Source: SUG1106 sp051883095 (GTDB lineage Bacteria > Bacillota > Clostridia > Peptostreptococcales > Anaerovoracaceae). From it: DNA of 64,000 bases. Location of the stretch: the NCBI GenBank assembly GCA_051883095.1, contig JBJETB010000011.1, positions 1 to 64,000 of the forward strand. The letters are read 5' to 3'. A program made the translations under genes and the position numbers. The notes beneath the pieces are model-generated. The model had not been told where the DNA came from. It saw nothing but the letters and a program-made list of their open reading frames with translations, and made no database searches. Shown piece by piece: positions 26,090 through 34,748 of this stretch (position 1 is its first letter; every line of letters starts with the position of its first letter).

Positions 26090-27574
26090 TTAAATCGTAT
26101 CATTATCCAGTCCGAATTCTTTCATTCTTCTGTACAAAGTACAGCGGCTCATGCCAAGTTTTTCGGCGGCCTTGGATTTATTATATCTGACTGTTTTAAG
26201 AACAGCCAGAATCATGTCGCGCTCTTCCGAAGAGTGCTTTTTGATAATTGTCGGCATTTGAGCCGGAGCAGAAGCAAGTGGAATTTCGGCAGTTGTGAAA
26301 CTATCACTGTGAGTATTGTCCGATGAGACGCTGTTATTTTTTGCCTTCTTCTTTAAAAATGAAAAGTCTTCTGATGTCAGAATGTCTGTCTTGGCAATTA
26401 CGCAGGCGCATTCAATTACGTGTTCCAGTTCACGGACATTTCCCGGCCAGCTATAATTTTTAAACAGTTCAAATACGGAGTCATCTATGGCTGCAATCGG
26501 ACGCAGAGCATTTCGATTGAATTTGTTGATGAAATGATGACAAAGCTCCGGTATATCGGATAGTCTTTCACGAAGAGGTGGTACCTCGATGACGATAACG
26601 TTTAAACGGTAGTAAAGATCCTGCCGGAAAGTACCTTTATGAACTTCGGTCAATAAGTCTCTGTTGGTACTGCATATGACACGTACATCAATAGGAATTG
26701 TATGAGTTCCGCCTATTCTTTCAATTTCTTTTTCCTGCAGAACACGAAGCAGCTTCGCCTGCATGGATAAAGGCATTTCTGCCACTTCATCAAGAAGTAT
26801 GGTTCCTTTGTTGGCCAGTTCGAATTTTCCGACTTTCCCGTGCTTTTGTGCACCTGTAAATGCACCCGGTTCATAGCCAAAAAGCTCTGATTCAAACAGG
26901 GATTCAGGGATGGCTGCACAGTTGATTTTGATGAATGGCTTATCGTTTCGTTCACTTAATTCATGAATGGCGGAGGTAACCATTTCTTTGCCGGTGCCTG
27001 TTTCACCGATGACAGAGATTGTGATATTGTTATTAGCAATTTTTGCAATATTATTGCGAAGATTTGCCATTGCAAGAGATGTGCCGACGAGTTTTTGTAA
27101 AGAGCCGGTTACCTTATAAATTTCATTGACGGCATTCATATACATCGCTTTTTCTTTTCTGAGATGTGAAAGCTGACTCAACATTTTCTTATATTCCGCA
27201 TCGTTGGACAAAACAGTATGAGCAAAGGCTCCAAGTATTTCACTGTTTTTTTCTCCGTTTTTCCATATGGGGATTCTGTTGACAATAGGAAGTGTAGTGC
27301 CTTCCGGAAAAATGGAAATAGTACTGCCGATACTGTAATCAGAAAAGAAGGATTCAGCACTTTCTGACTGTCCCGAATCAATGACTTTATCTAAACGTGT
27401 ATTTTTTATAACTTCTCTGACATCTTTTCCAAGGAATAAAGACGAATCAATACCCACTTTTTGAGCGTAATTCTCACTGAAAAAAACAATTTTGTAATCC
27501 TTGTCAACTATGATGGAATATGGTATGGATTCCAGGACGTCTTCAAGCATGTCCAAAGCTTTTTTATCAAACAT
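26090..27574 (-). CDS. Sigma-54 enhancer-binding regulator with N-terminal PAS domain
   Basis: A 494-residue activator. A PAS domain (about residues 10-120, SIIVDKDYKIVFFSENYAQKV) is the likely ligand sensor. A short coiled linker leads to the AAA+ domain with Walker A GETGTGKE (190-197), the sigma-54-contacting GAFTGA loop (237-242), Walker B TILLDEV (258-264) and FRQDLYYRLNV. The Fis-type helix-turn-helix is at the end (NKSKAAEKLGMSRCTLYRRMKEFG). It is divergent from the carnitine-dehydrogenase-like operon, which has a -24/-12 promoter, and almost certainly activates it. It has its own sigma-70 promoter. Confidence 0.93.
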   Translation of the reverse strand: MFDKKALDMLEDVLESIPYSIIVDKDYKIVFFSENYAQKVGIDSSLFLGKDVREVIKNTRLDKVIDSGQSESAESFFSDYSIGSTISIFPEGTTLPIVNRIPIWKNGEKNSEILGAFAHTVLSNDAEYKKMLSQLSHLRKEKAMYMNAVNEIYKVTGSLQKLVGTSLAMANLRNNIAKIANNNITISVIGETGTGKEMVTSAIHELSERNDKPFIKINCAAIPESLFESELFGYEPGAFTGAQKHGKVGKFELANKGTILLDEVAEMPLSMQAKLLRVLQEKEIERIGGTHTIPIDVRVICSTNRDLLTEVHKGTFRQDLYYRLNVIVIEVPPLRERLSDIPELCHHFINKFNRNALRPIAAIDDSVFELFKNYSWPGNVRELEHVIECACVIAKTDILTSEDFSFLKKKAKNNSVSSDNTHSDSFTTAEIPLASAPAQMPTIIKKHSSEERDMILAVLKTVRYNKSKAAEKLGMSRCTLYRRMKEFGLDNDTI

Positions 27575-27661
27575 TGCAAATCACCGCTCCTTCTGTTTTA
27601 TCTGTTAATTTATTTGTGTTCGTGTTGTCTCTTCACAATAAATCATGCATTTATGATATAA

Positions 27662-27690
27662 ATTGTATCAAACAAAACAAAACATGTCAA
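27662..27690 (-). promoter_or_regulatory. Sigma-70 promoter of the first enhancer-binding regulator
   Basis: On the minus strand a perfect TTGACA (27690-27685), a 17-base spacer and TACAAT (27667-27662) point towards the regulator gene. The regulator is thus made independently of sigma-54. Confidence 0.75.
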
Positions 27691-27700
27691 TTTGAAACAA

Positions 27701-27749
27701 ACTGTTTTATATGAAAATATAAATAATTACGGAAAATCATTAAAACAGT
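27701..27749. promoter_or_regulatory. Inverted repeat, candidate enhancer site for island 1
   Basis: ACTGTTTTA (27701-27709) and TAAAACAGT (27741-27749) are a perfect 9-bp inverted pair whose starts are 40 bases (close to four helical turns) apart. They lie between the regulator's promoter and the -24 element, where enhancer-binding proteins usually bind. Confidence 0.45.
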
Positions 27750-27782
27750 AGGGAAAATGCGGAAATATTGCCGATTTTCGTG

Positions 27783-27799
27783 TTGGCACATGTTTTGCT
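27783..27799 (+). promoter_or_regulatory. Sigma-54 (-24/-12) promoter of island 1 operon
   Basis: TTGGCAC, five bases, TTGCT matches the -24/-12 consensus completely, with GG at 27785-27786 and GC at 27797-27798. It lies 75 bases upstream of the first gene and is adjacent to the divergent enhancer-binding regulator. Confidence 0.92.
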
Positions 27800-27873
27800 T
27801 TTTAATAGGGCACCAAGAAAACTAGTTATTTAAAATCCGGATAATAAATGAACAGAAAATTTAAGGAGGAGAA

Positions 27874-28848
27874 ATGAAAAAAATTAAGAAAGTTACTGTT
27901 TATGGTATGGGGCTTATTGGAGCCGGCTGGGTGACGCATCTGCTCATCAAGGGAATTGAAGATATTAAAGTATTTGATTTAAATGATGATGCTTTGGACA
28001 GAGGCTTTTCAATTTTAAATCGTAATATGGATTTTCTTGTAGAACAGGAAGTCATAGATGAGGAGACAAAGAAAGCGCTAATTACCAAGATTGAAAGGAC
28101 AACGGATATAGGAGAGGCAGTGAAAGATGCAGATCTGATTATCGAAAACGGTCCGGAAAACATGCAGATTAAGCAGTGTATTATCGCTGATATTGAGTCG
28201 GCCTGCAAAGCGGAGGCAATGATCACAAGCAGTACATCGGGACTTTTGATTAGCGGCATTATCGAAAAGGCAATTCATCCAGAAAGAATTATCGGTGCAC
28301 ATCCGTATCACCCGGTTTATCTGTTGCCGCTGATTGAAATGATTAAGAGCGACAAGACGAGTCAGGAATGTATCGATACAGTAATGGGATTTTTTAAGGA
28401 TATCGACAAAAAACCGGTACTTCTTAAAAAAGAGTCTGACGGTTATATCGGCAGTCATCTGATGACAGCACTTCTCCGTGAAGCTGTTAATCTGGTCATT
28501 ACAGGAGTTGGTACAGTCGAAGATATAGACGATGCATTTACATACGGCCCGGGCATGAGATATGGTTTGTTTGGCATCTTTACAACATTCCAGCTGACAG
28601 GTGGAGATAAAGGCTTTTCAGGCGTGGTAAACGGACCGATTGGCAAAGCCGGTGAGAAGTGGCTGCAGAGTTTTGCAAACTGGAGAGAGTGGCCGGAAGA
28701 AGTCAAAATATTCTTTGCTAACTCTCAGAAAGAAATTGATAAGATGATGGCTAACAGAGACGAATATCATGGCAGAAACAATGCAGAACTGGAAGATTTC
28801 AGAGATAAGGGCCTTGTTAAACTGCTGCAGGCTCATCATTTAATCTAA
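27874..28848 (+). CDS. L-carnitine dehydrogenase-like 3-hydroxyacid dehydrogenase
   Basis: A 324-residue NAD-dependent dehydrogenase of the 3-hydroxyacyl-CoA dehydrogenase superfamily. The Rossmann motif GMGLIGAGW is at 11-19. What marks it as the carnitine dehydrogenase branch is SSTSGLLISGI (about 118), the HPERIIGAHPYHPVYLLPLIEM stretch split as HPERI...HPYHPVYLLPL, and YGPGMRYGLFGIF (about 225), where ordinary HBDs differ. Members oxidise free 3-hydroxy acids such as carnitine, not CoA esters. It is followed in the operon by a BKACE enzyme, which cleaves 3-oxo acids such as dehydrocarnitine. The AAGGAGG site is excellent. The true substrate is inferred, not shown. Confidence 0.8.
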   Translation: MKKIKKVTVYGMGLIGAGWVTHLLIKGIEDIKVFDLNDDALDRGFSILNRNMDFLVEQEVIDEETKKALITKIERTTDIGEAVKDADLIIENGPENMQIKQCIIADIESACKAEAMITSSTSGLLISGIIEKAIHPERIIGAHPYHPVYLLPLIEMIKSDKTSQECIDTVMGFFKDIDKKPVLLKKESDGYIGSHLMTALLREAVNLVITGVGTVEDIDDAFTYGPGMRYGLFGIFTTFQLTGGDKGFSGVVNGPIGKAGEKWLQSFANWREWPEEVKIFFANSQKEIDKMMANRDEYHGRNNAELEDFRDKGLVKLLQAHHLI

Positions 28849-28877
28849 TCTAATGTGTTGGAAATAGGAGGTACGAA

Positions 28878-30221
28878 ATGACAGCATTAGCTATTATAGG
28901 GCTTATTTTGGGTATTATCGTTATGATTGCGTTGGCATATTGGGGATTGCATGCTGTGCCGTTAAGTCTGGTTGCAGGCGCTGTAGTTTGCATTTTTAAT
29001 GGAATTAATCTTTGGACAGGCTTTACAACAAGCTGGGTTGGTGGCTTAGCTACAGTTTTTTCAGCTTACTATATATTGTTCTTTGCATCGACATGTTTTG
29101 CAAATATTATGGGCGAGACCGGTGCATGCACAGCAATTGCATATAAGTTCCTTGACTGGTTTGGCAAGAAACACATTATTACAGTGCTGACATTATTCTG
29201 CTTTATTCTCTGCTACGGCGGCGTAAGCTTTTTCGTTGTCATGTTTGCAGTTGGACCTATCTTATTCAAATTATTTGAAGAGCTGAATATTCCTCGTAAA
29301 CTGGCACCGATTCCAATCGGTATCGGTGGTGCGGCATGGTGTATGGCAATGCCCGGAAGCACACAGGTACAGAATGTTATTCCGACAGCTCTCGGCACAT
29401 CTCTGATGAGTGCACCGTTACTTGGTATTGCAATGGCAGCAACAGGTATGGTAATCAGTCTGATTTATGCAGAACGTGTATATAAGAAGGAAATGGCTTT
29501 GGTGCAGTCCGGGGAATCTATTGGATGGGATAAAAACTGGAAGAGCCCTATTAAAGGCGAGTTAAGAGCAAAGGAAGATCTGCCGGGCGTGTTCACTTCA
29601 TTTCTTCCAATGATTGTGTTAGTTGCATTTATTATCATCGGAAGTTTGACTAATTTAATATCCAGTGCAACCTTATTATCCTGCCTCGGTATGTCAATCG
29701 GTTTCTTAGTATGCCTGATTGCTAATTTTAGATATCTCAGGGGCAAGCTTTCCGTTATGTTTAAAAATCTGTTCTCCGAAAGTGCAGGTTCGGCAGCAAC
29801 ATCCGCACTTATCTTAGGTGCAGTTGTTGGTTTCGGCAGCATCGTTTCTTCAACAGAAGCTTTTCAGAACATTTTAACATGGTTGATGGCATTAGATATC
29901 CCTATTTATTGGAAGGGTGTTATTTCCACTGGTGTGGTTGCCGGTGTTACGGCTTCTGCATCCTCCGGTGAACAGCTGGTTATGCAATATCTTGGAGATT
30001 ACTTCATACAGTCCGGATGCAACCTGGACGTACTCCACAGATTGATGGCATTTGCATCCATTACATTGGACTCTCTGCCTCATTCAACAGGATGTTTCCT
30101 GATGTTCAGTTATTTTGGAACGAACCACAAATTAAGCTATAAATATGCATTCTGGAGCAATACAGTATTCACACTGATTGTTACCGTAGTATTTACAACT
30201 TTGGTATCTATAATACTCTAA
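28878..30221 (+). CDS. GntP-like permease
   Basis: A 447-residue, highly hydrophobic carrier of about twelve helices. It resembles the GntP/gluconate:H+ symporter family (YYILFFASTCFANIMGETGA, CYGGVSFFVVMFAVGPI, the GSTQVQNVIPTALGT loop and the late SSGEQLVMQYLG). Such carriers import hydroxy acids, for example gluconate or 3-hydroxybutyrate. In this operon it should bring in the compound oxidised by the upstream dehydrogenase. Carnitine is usually moved by BCCT or ABC systems, so an anionic 3-hydroxy acid is also possible. Confidence 0.8.
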   Translation: MTALAIIGLILGIIVMIALAYWGLHAVPLSLVAGAVVCIFNGINLWTGFTTSWVGGLATVFSAYYILFFASTCFANIMGETGACTAIAYKFLDWFGKKHIITVLTLFCFILCYGGVSFFVVMFAVGPILFKLFEELNIPRKLAPIPIGIGGAAWCMAMPGSTQVQNVIPTALGTSLMSAPLLGIAMAATGMVISLIYAERVYKKEMALVQSGESIGWDKNWKSPIKGELRAKEDLPGVFTSFLPMIVLVAFIIIGSLTNLISSATLLSCLGMSIGFLVCLIANFRYLRGKLSVMFKNLFSESAGSAATSALILGAVVGFGSIVSSTEAFQNILTWLMALDIPIYWKGVISTGVVAGVTASASSGEQLVMQYLGDYFIQSGCNLDVLHRLMAFASITLDSLPHSTGCFLMFSYFGTNHKLSYKYAFWSNTVFTLIVTVVFTTLVSIIL

Positions 30222-30228
30222 ACGTTGG

Positions 30229-30279
30229 CTTTTACGGATGCCCGGACAGTTGGGCGGCAGTTCGGGTATCCGGCAAAAG
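30229..30279 (+). promoter_or_regulatory. Strong intercistronic hairpin after the permease gene
   Basis: CGGATGCCCGGAC (30235-30247) pairs with GTTCGGGTATCCG (30260-30272) in a 13-bp stem with two G-U pairs, extended outside by T/A runs. No T tract follows, so it is more likely an mRNA processing or stability element than a full terminator. Confidence 0.7.
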
Positions 30280-30303
30280 TATGGAGTAGGAAAGGTAAAG
30301 GCA

Positions 30304-31164
30304 ATGAGTATAAAAAAAGTGACAGTTGTAGGCGGCGGTCTGATGGGACGTCAAATTGCGCTGAACAGTGCAATTTATGGTTACAACACTATTGTGTATG
30401 ACAAATTTGCAAAGGTTCTTGATGAAGTGACCGCATGGGCCGATGACTATTTGGATGACAGAATAAAGAAAGGTAAAATGACACCGGAAAAAGTCGAAGA
30501 AATTAAGAAAAACTTTATGGTTGAAGCTGATATGGAAAAGGCTGTACAGGATGCGGACTTTGTCCTGGAAGCAATTATTGAAAAAGAATCTGCTAAAAGA
30601 GATTTATTTAAGGAGATAGGCCCTTATATGAAAAAAGGCTGTATTATTGCAACAAATTCAAGCTATATGTGTTCTTCTCTTTTTAAAGATGATGTGCCAG
30701 ATGCCTCTTTACTGTGTAACTGCCATTTCTATAATCCGGCATTACAAATGAAATTTGTCGAGGTTGTACAGGGTGAACATACAGCAAAGTCAACGATTGA
30801 AGAAGTGATGGAGTATTGCAGAAATTCCGGCAAACATCCAATTTGGATGAAGAAAGAGATTCCCGGATTTGCAGCCAACAGAATTGTTCAGGTTATTCGT
30901 GAAGAAGCATTTTCACTGGTTGAGAACGGTTATTTATCATTTGAGGATATGGATGCGGCCTGTGAACTGGGTCTGGGGCATTCATTAGGACCTTTTAGGC
31001 TAACAGATTTGGTCGGTATCAATCTTGCGTATCAGATTTTAAATGATGAATTTGAAGAAACAGGAGTAAAACCTGCGGGCTATGAAATGATTAAAGCTCA
31101 TTATGATAAGGGCGAATACGGTCAAAGCACAGGAAAAGGCTTTTATGATTATACAAAAAATTAG
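30304..31164 (+). CDS. 3-hydroxybutyryl-CoA dehydrogenase-like protein
   Basis: A 286-residue NAD(P)-dependent 3-hydroxyacyl-CoA dehydrogenase. It shows the Rossmann motif GGGLMG (10-15), NSSYM at 118-122, the catalytic His in CHFYNPA (H141) with partner E153, and the C-terminal YDKGEYGQSTGKGFYDY. The start at 30304 is chosen because the longer in-frame start lies inside a hairpin and adds residues unlike the family. In context it may reduce acetoacetyl-CoA from the pathway towards butyrate, or act on the substrate-derived CoA ester. It is similar in layout to the enzyme at 61968. Confidence 0.9.
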   Translation: MSIKKVTVVGGGLMGRQIALNSAIYGYNTIVYDKFAKVLDEVTAWADDYLDDRIKKGKMTPEKVEEIKKNFMVEADMEKAVQDADFVLEAIIEKESAKRDLFKEIGPYMKKGCIIATNSSYMCSSLFKDDVPDASLLCNCHFYNPALQMKFVEVVQGEHTAKSTIEEVMEYCRNSGKHPIWMKKEIPGFAANRIVQVIREEAFSLVENGYLSFEDMDAACELGLGHSLGPFRLTDLVGINLAYQILNDEFEETGVKPAGYEMIKAHYDKGEYGQSTGKGFYDYTKN

Positions 31165-31197
31165 GAAATGAAATATGATTTGAAAAGGAGAATCGGT

Positions 31198-32040
31198 ATG
31201 AATAAAAAAGTGATTATCAGCGCAGCGCTGACGGGTTCGATTGTACCAAATGACAATTGTACGGCAAGACCTGTGACACCGGAGCAGATTGCGGCTGATG
31301 CTGTCAAGGTTGTGAAAGCAGGAGCTGCTGTTGTACATCTTCATGCGAGAAATGAAGATTTAACAGATACATTGTCTGTGCAGAAATTTAAAGAAATTGT
31401 CGATGCAGTGAATGCTGCCTTCGATAAAGAAAATCTGGATGCAATTATAAATATTTCGACATCAAGCGGAACATCCGGATGTACAGAAGAAGAACGTATT
31501 GAACCAATTAAGGAACTGCGTCCTGAGATGTGTTCATATGATGCCGGTAGCATGAACTGGGCATGCGGCGGTGTATTTATGAATTCACCAAGATTTCTTC
31601 ATATGCTGAATAAGGCATGTGAGGAATATAAAGTAAAACCGGAAATGGAGATTTTTGATGGCGGAATGATGACCAACATTGAATATTACATCAATAAAGG
31701 TGAGTTAAAGGCTCCGATTCACTATCAATTTATTCTGGGTGTTCTCGGCGGTCTGGAAGGTACACCTGAGAATGTGGCATTTTTGAAAAACAGAATTCCA
31801 GAAGGCTCAACATGGAGTATCAGCGGCATCGGAAAATGCCATATGGATATGATGTTGGCAGGGTTGGCTTATGGTGCAGACGGTCTCAGAGTCGGATTGG
31901 AAGATAATATTTATTATGCTCATGGAGAAAAGGCAACAAATGAACAGCTTGTAAAGAGATGTGCAGACCTTTGCAGACTGGTAGGAAGAGAGCCGGCAAC
32001 GGCAACAGAAGCAAGAGAAATACTTGGAATTAAACGTTAA
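31198..32040 (+). CDS. BKACE family beta-keto acid cleavage enzyme (DUF849)
   Basis: A 280-residue TIM-barrel zinc enzyme of the BKACE family, which condenses a 3-oxo acid with acetyl-CoA and splits it to acetoacetate plus a new acyl-CoA. The zinc ligands are evident: HLHAR (H47, H49) and a late glutamate in VGLEDN (E235). Also typical are TPEQIAADAVKVVKAGAAVVH, NISTSSGTSG and EIFDGGMMTN. The ATG at 31198 follows AAAGGAG; the earlier in-frame ATG has no ribosome site. Partner dehydrogenase, thiolase and CoA-transferase genes in the same operon make a complete route. The side chain accepted is not readable from sequence. Confidence 0.93.
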   Translation: MNKKVIISAALTGSIVPNDNCTARPVTPEQIAADAVKVVKAGAAVVHLHARNEDLTDTLSVQKFKEIVDAVNAAFDKENLDAIINISTSSGTSGCTEEERIEPIKELRPEMCSYDAGSMNWACGGVFMNSPRFLHMLNKACEEYKVKPEMEIFDGGMMTNIEYYINKGELKAPIHYQFILGVLGGLEGTPENVAFLKNRIPEGSTWSISGIGKCHMDMMLAGLAYGADGLRVGLEDNIYYAHGEKATNEQLVKRCADLCRLVGREPATATEAREILGIKR

Positions 32041-32088
32041 CATGAATCTACGATGAATTAGAATTTACAGTGAAAATTGGAGGGAAAA

Positions 32089-33252
32089 ATGCGAGAACCA
32101 GTTATAGTTGCATATGGCAGATCCGCTGTATGCAAGTCAAGAAAAGGCGGCTTCTCCGGAATGCACCCTTTGGAGTACGCAGCACAGGTTTTGGACGGCG
32201 TTCTTAACAAAATACCTCAGCTTGACAGAGGCGATATTGAGGATATTATTGTTGGCTGTGCTGTCCAGCACGGAAGAGCATCTATGAATATGGGGAGACT
32301 TCTGTCTGAACGAGTTGGACTGCCTCGCCAGGTTGCAGGACAGTCCGTAAACCGTTTCTGCTCGTCAGGGCTTCAGGCTATTGCAACTGCCAGCAACGCG
32401 ATTTTGGCAGGGCAAGGTGACGTGTATATCGCCGGAGGAATAGAGGATATGACAGGAACCTTTTCCCCATATCCTGAAGAATATATGGATCCATGGCTTA
32501 AGGAAAATGAACCTGGCTCATATATGGCAATGGGCATTACAGCAGAAAATGTAGTAAAACGTTACAATATTACAAGGGAAGACATGGATGCATTTGCTGT
32601 AGACTCCCACAGAAAAGCAATGATAGCAAGAGATGCAGGGAAGCTTGCACCTTCGATTATTCCTGTAATGGGAGTTAATCATGCGGGGCAGGAAAAACTG
32701 ATTACTGTTGATGAGGGTATAAGAGACAATGTGAAGCTTAGTGCCCTTCAGGAACTCAAGCCTTGCTTTGTTTCTGCCGAAGAAGGAGGAACGGTCACTG
32801 CCGGTACAAGTTCACAGACATCAGATGCTGCTGCCTTTGTTGTACTGATGGACAGACAGAAGGCTGAAAACCTTGGAATTGAACCAGTTGGAAGATTGGT
32901 TTCATTTGCAGTCGCCGGATGCGATCCTACAGAGATGGGAGTGGGTCCTGCGTATGCAGTTCCAAAGGTTATGGAAAGAGCCGGAATGTTAATTGACGAC
33001 ATGGATGTTATCGAAATTAACGAAGCATTCGCAAGCCAGGCCATATATTGCATTCGTAAGCTTGGATTTAAGCCGGAAAAAGTTAATCCTTACGGTGGTG
33101 CGCTGGCACTGGGCCATCCTATGGGAGCAACCGGTGCATTTCTTACTGAAAAGGCACTTGATTACCTCAAGGATAACAATAAAAAATATGGATTAGTCAC
33201 TATGTGCATCGGAGGAGGAATGGGCGCAGCCGGGATTTTTGAGCGCTTTTAG
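32089..33252 (+). CDS. Acetyl-CoA C-acetyltransferase (thiolase)
   Basis: A 387-residue thiolase. The nucleophilic cysteine is in NRFCSSGLQA (C91), the second histidine-containing motif is GHPMGATG, the EINEAFAS motif is intact, and CIGGGMG near the end holds the proton-shuttling cysteine. It should cleave acetoacetyl-CoA to two acetyl-CoA, regenerating the acetyl-CoA consumed by BKACE. The ATG at 32089 is preceded by GGAGGG; a TTG four codons earlier overlaps that site and is rejected. Confidence 0.95.
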   Translation: MREPVIVAYGRSAVCKSRKGGFSGMHPLEYAAQVLDGVLNKIPQLDRGDIEDIIVGCAVQHGRASMNMGRLLSERVGLPRQVAGQSVNRFCSSGLQAIATASNAILAGQGDVYIAGGIEDMTGTFSPYPEEYMDPWLKENEPGSYMAMGITAENVVKRYNITREDMDAFAVDSHRKAMIARDAGKLAPSIIPVMGVNHAGQEKLITVDEGIRDNVKLSALQELKPCFVSAEEGGTVTAGTSSQTSDAAAFVVLMDRQKAENLGIEPVGRLVSFAVAGCDPTEMGVGPAYAVPKVMERAGMLIDDMDVIEINEAFASQAIYCIRKLGFKPEKVNPYGGALALGHPMGATGAFLTEKALDYLKDNNKKYGLVTMCIGGGMGAAGIFERF

Positions 33253-33308
33253 ACATGGGTTTCATGAAAAATTGGTGACTTTTTCAGAAAGGTGAATTAT
33301 TATAAAAA

Positions 33309-34616
33309 ATGAAAGAATCCCTTATTAAAGAATTTAAAAACAGAGAAACCACCATAGAAGAAGCGGTTAAGATTGTTAAAAACGGAGATGTCGTAAATGT
33401 TGGTTCTTTCTCCGGTATAAGCACTGTTCTGCTTAATGCTTTAGGCGAAAGAGAGGACATCACTGATGTTACAATTACAGGTTCCAATTTTGTGAAGCCG
33501 ACACCTCTCTTTGATCAGCCGGAAAGATGCCATGTTTATACATCATTTTTAGGTGCGGAAGACCGTCGTATTCTTCCAAGCGGTATTCTGGACTATACCT
33601 GTGTCCACCTCAGCCAGATAGATATATGGTGCAGGGAGACCTGTCCTCCGACAGTGCTTTTTCTGGAAGTTTCAAGTCCTGACGAAGAAGGATATATGTC
33701 TCTTGGAACAGCAAGCATTGCGTGCGGAAAATATCTCATGGAAAAAGCTGACCGTATTGTTCTTCAGATTAACAGTAAAATGCCTTATGTCTTAGGAGAA
33801 GATAATAAAATACATATCACTCAGGCTGATAAAATAGTATATCATGATGAAGATATTCTGGAGCTCCCGCCTTTCCCGACTACGCCGGAAGTGGAACAGA
33901 TTTCTAAATTTCTTATAGAGCAGATTCCTGACGGTGCCTGTGTTCAGATAGGTATAGGAAACATCGGCAATGCTGTCGCCTACGGTTTAAAAGATAAAAA
34001 CGATCTTGGCGTTCACACCGAAATGCTCACAGAAAGTCTTGTATATCTCGTGGAGAACGGAAACGTAACCAATGCAAGGAAGGCTTTCAAGCCGGGTGTG
34101 ACAGTTTCTTCATTTGCTCTTGGAAGCAAGCATATGTACGAATTTCTGGATCACAACGAAAAGATGTATTTCATGCCATTCCCTGTTGTAAACGATCCAT
34201 TTATAATCAGTCAGAACGACAACATGATATCTATCAACAGCGCACTTCAGATCAATCTTTTCGGAGAAGTCGTCTCTGATAATATGAATGGCATACAGTA
34301 CAGCGGCTGCGGAGGACAGATTGATTTTGTACGCGGTGCACAAAGATCAAAGGGCGGCAAATCCTTTATCGCTATTCCGTCTGTTAACATCAGTCATCGC
34401 ACAGGCAAGGTAACCAGCAGAATCGTTTCCCACTTCGATCCTTATACTGCGGTTACCACACCCAGAGCAGATACTCAGTATGTAGCGACTGAATACGGAT
34501 GCGTAAATCTTAAGCCTCTTTCAATGCGAGACAGAGTTCATGCCATGATCAGTCTGGCACATCCTGATTTCCGTGCAGAGCTGGAAGAGGATGCGAAGAG
34601 GGCAGAAATATTATAA
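33309..34616 (+). CDS. Acetyl-CoA hydrolase/4-hydroxybutyrate CoA-transferase family protein
   Basis: A 435-residue class I CoA-transferase of the AbfT/Cat family. The catalytic glutamate that forms the glutamyl-CoA thioester is in HTEMLTES (E238). CVQIGIGNIGNAV precedes it and GGQIDFVRGA (about 335) is the usual CoA-binding glycine stretch. It should move CoA between acetate or acetoacetate and the acyl-CoA released by BKACE, which would free the substituted acetate (betaine if the substrate is carnitine). The ribosome site (AGAAAGGTGA) is 14 bases away, looser than its neighbours. It is the last gene of island 1. Confidence 0.92.
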   Translation: MKESLIKEFKNRETTIEEAVKIVKNGDVVNVGSFSGISTVLLNALGEREDITDVTITGSNFVKPTPLFDQPERCHVYTSFLGAEDRRILPSGILDYTCVHLSQIDIWCRETCPPTVLFLEVSSPDEEGYMSLGTASIACGKYLMEKADRIVLQINSKMPYVLGEDNKIHITQADKIVYHDEDILELPPFPTTPEVEQISKFLIEQIPDGACVQIGIGNIGNAVAYGLKDKNDLGVHTEMLTESLVYLVENGNVTNARKAFKPGVTVSSFALGSKHMYEFLDHNEKMYFMPFPVVNDPFIISQNDNMISINSALQINLFGEVVSDNMNGIQYSGCGGQIDFVRGAQRSKGGKSFIAIPSVNISHRTGKVTSRIVSHFDPYTAVTTPRADTQYVATEYGCVNLKPLSMRDRVHAMISLAHPDFRAELEEDAKRAEIL

Positions 34617-34684
34617 GACAACAACATAACAAAAGACTTATTCTCCTGCTCCACGGAGAAAGAGAGGCAAGATACAAAATAACA

Positions 34685-34739
34685 AAAAGGGTATATCACT
34701 CAAGCTGATTTATCAATCAGCTGTGTGGCATACCCTTTA
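34685..34739 (-). terminator. Terminator of fba
   Basis: The outer stem AAAGGGTAT/ATACCCTTT (34686-34694 with 34730-34738) and inner stem AGCTGATT/AATCAGCT enclose a small loop. Read on the minus strand the hairpin is followed by TTTTTGTTATTTTG, so it terminates fba. It may also stop transcription from island 1. Bases 34617-34684 contain a small TTCTCC/GGAGAA hairpin but no gene. Confidence 0.75.
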
Positions 34740-34748
34740 ATTTATAAG

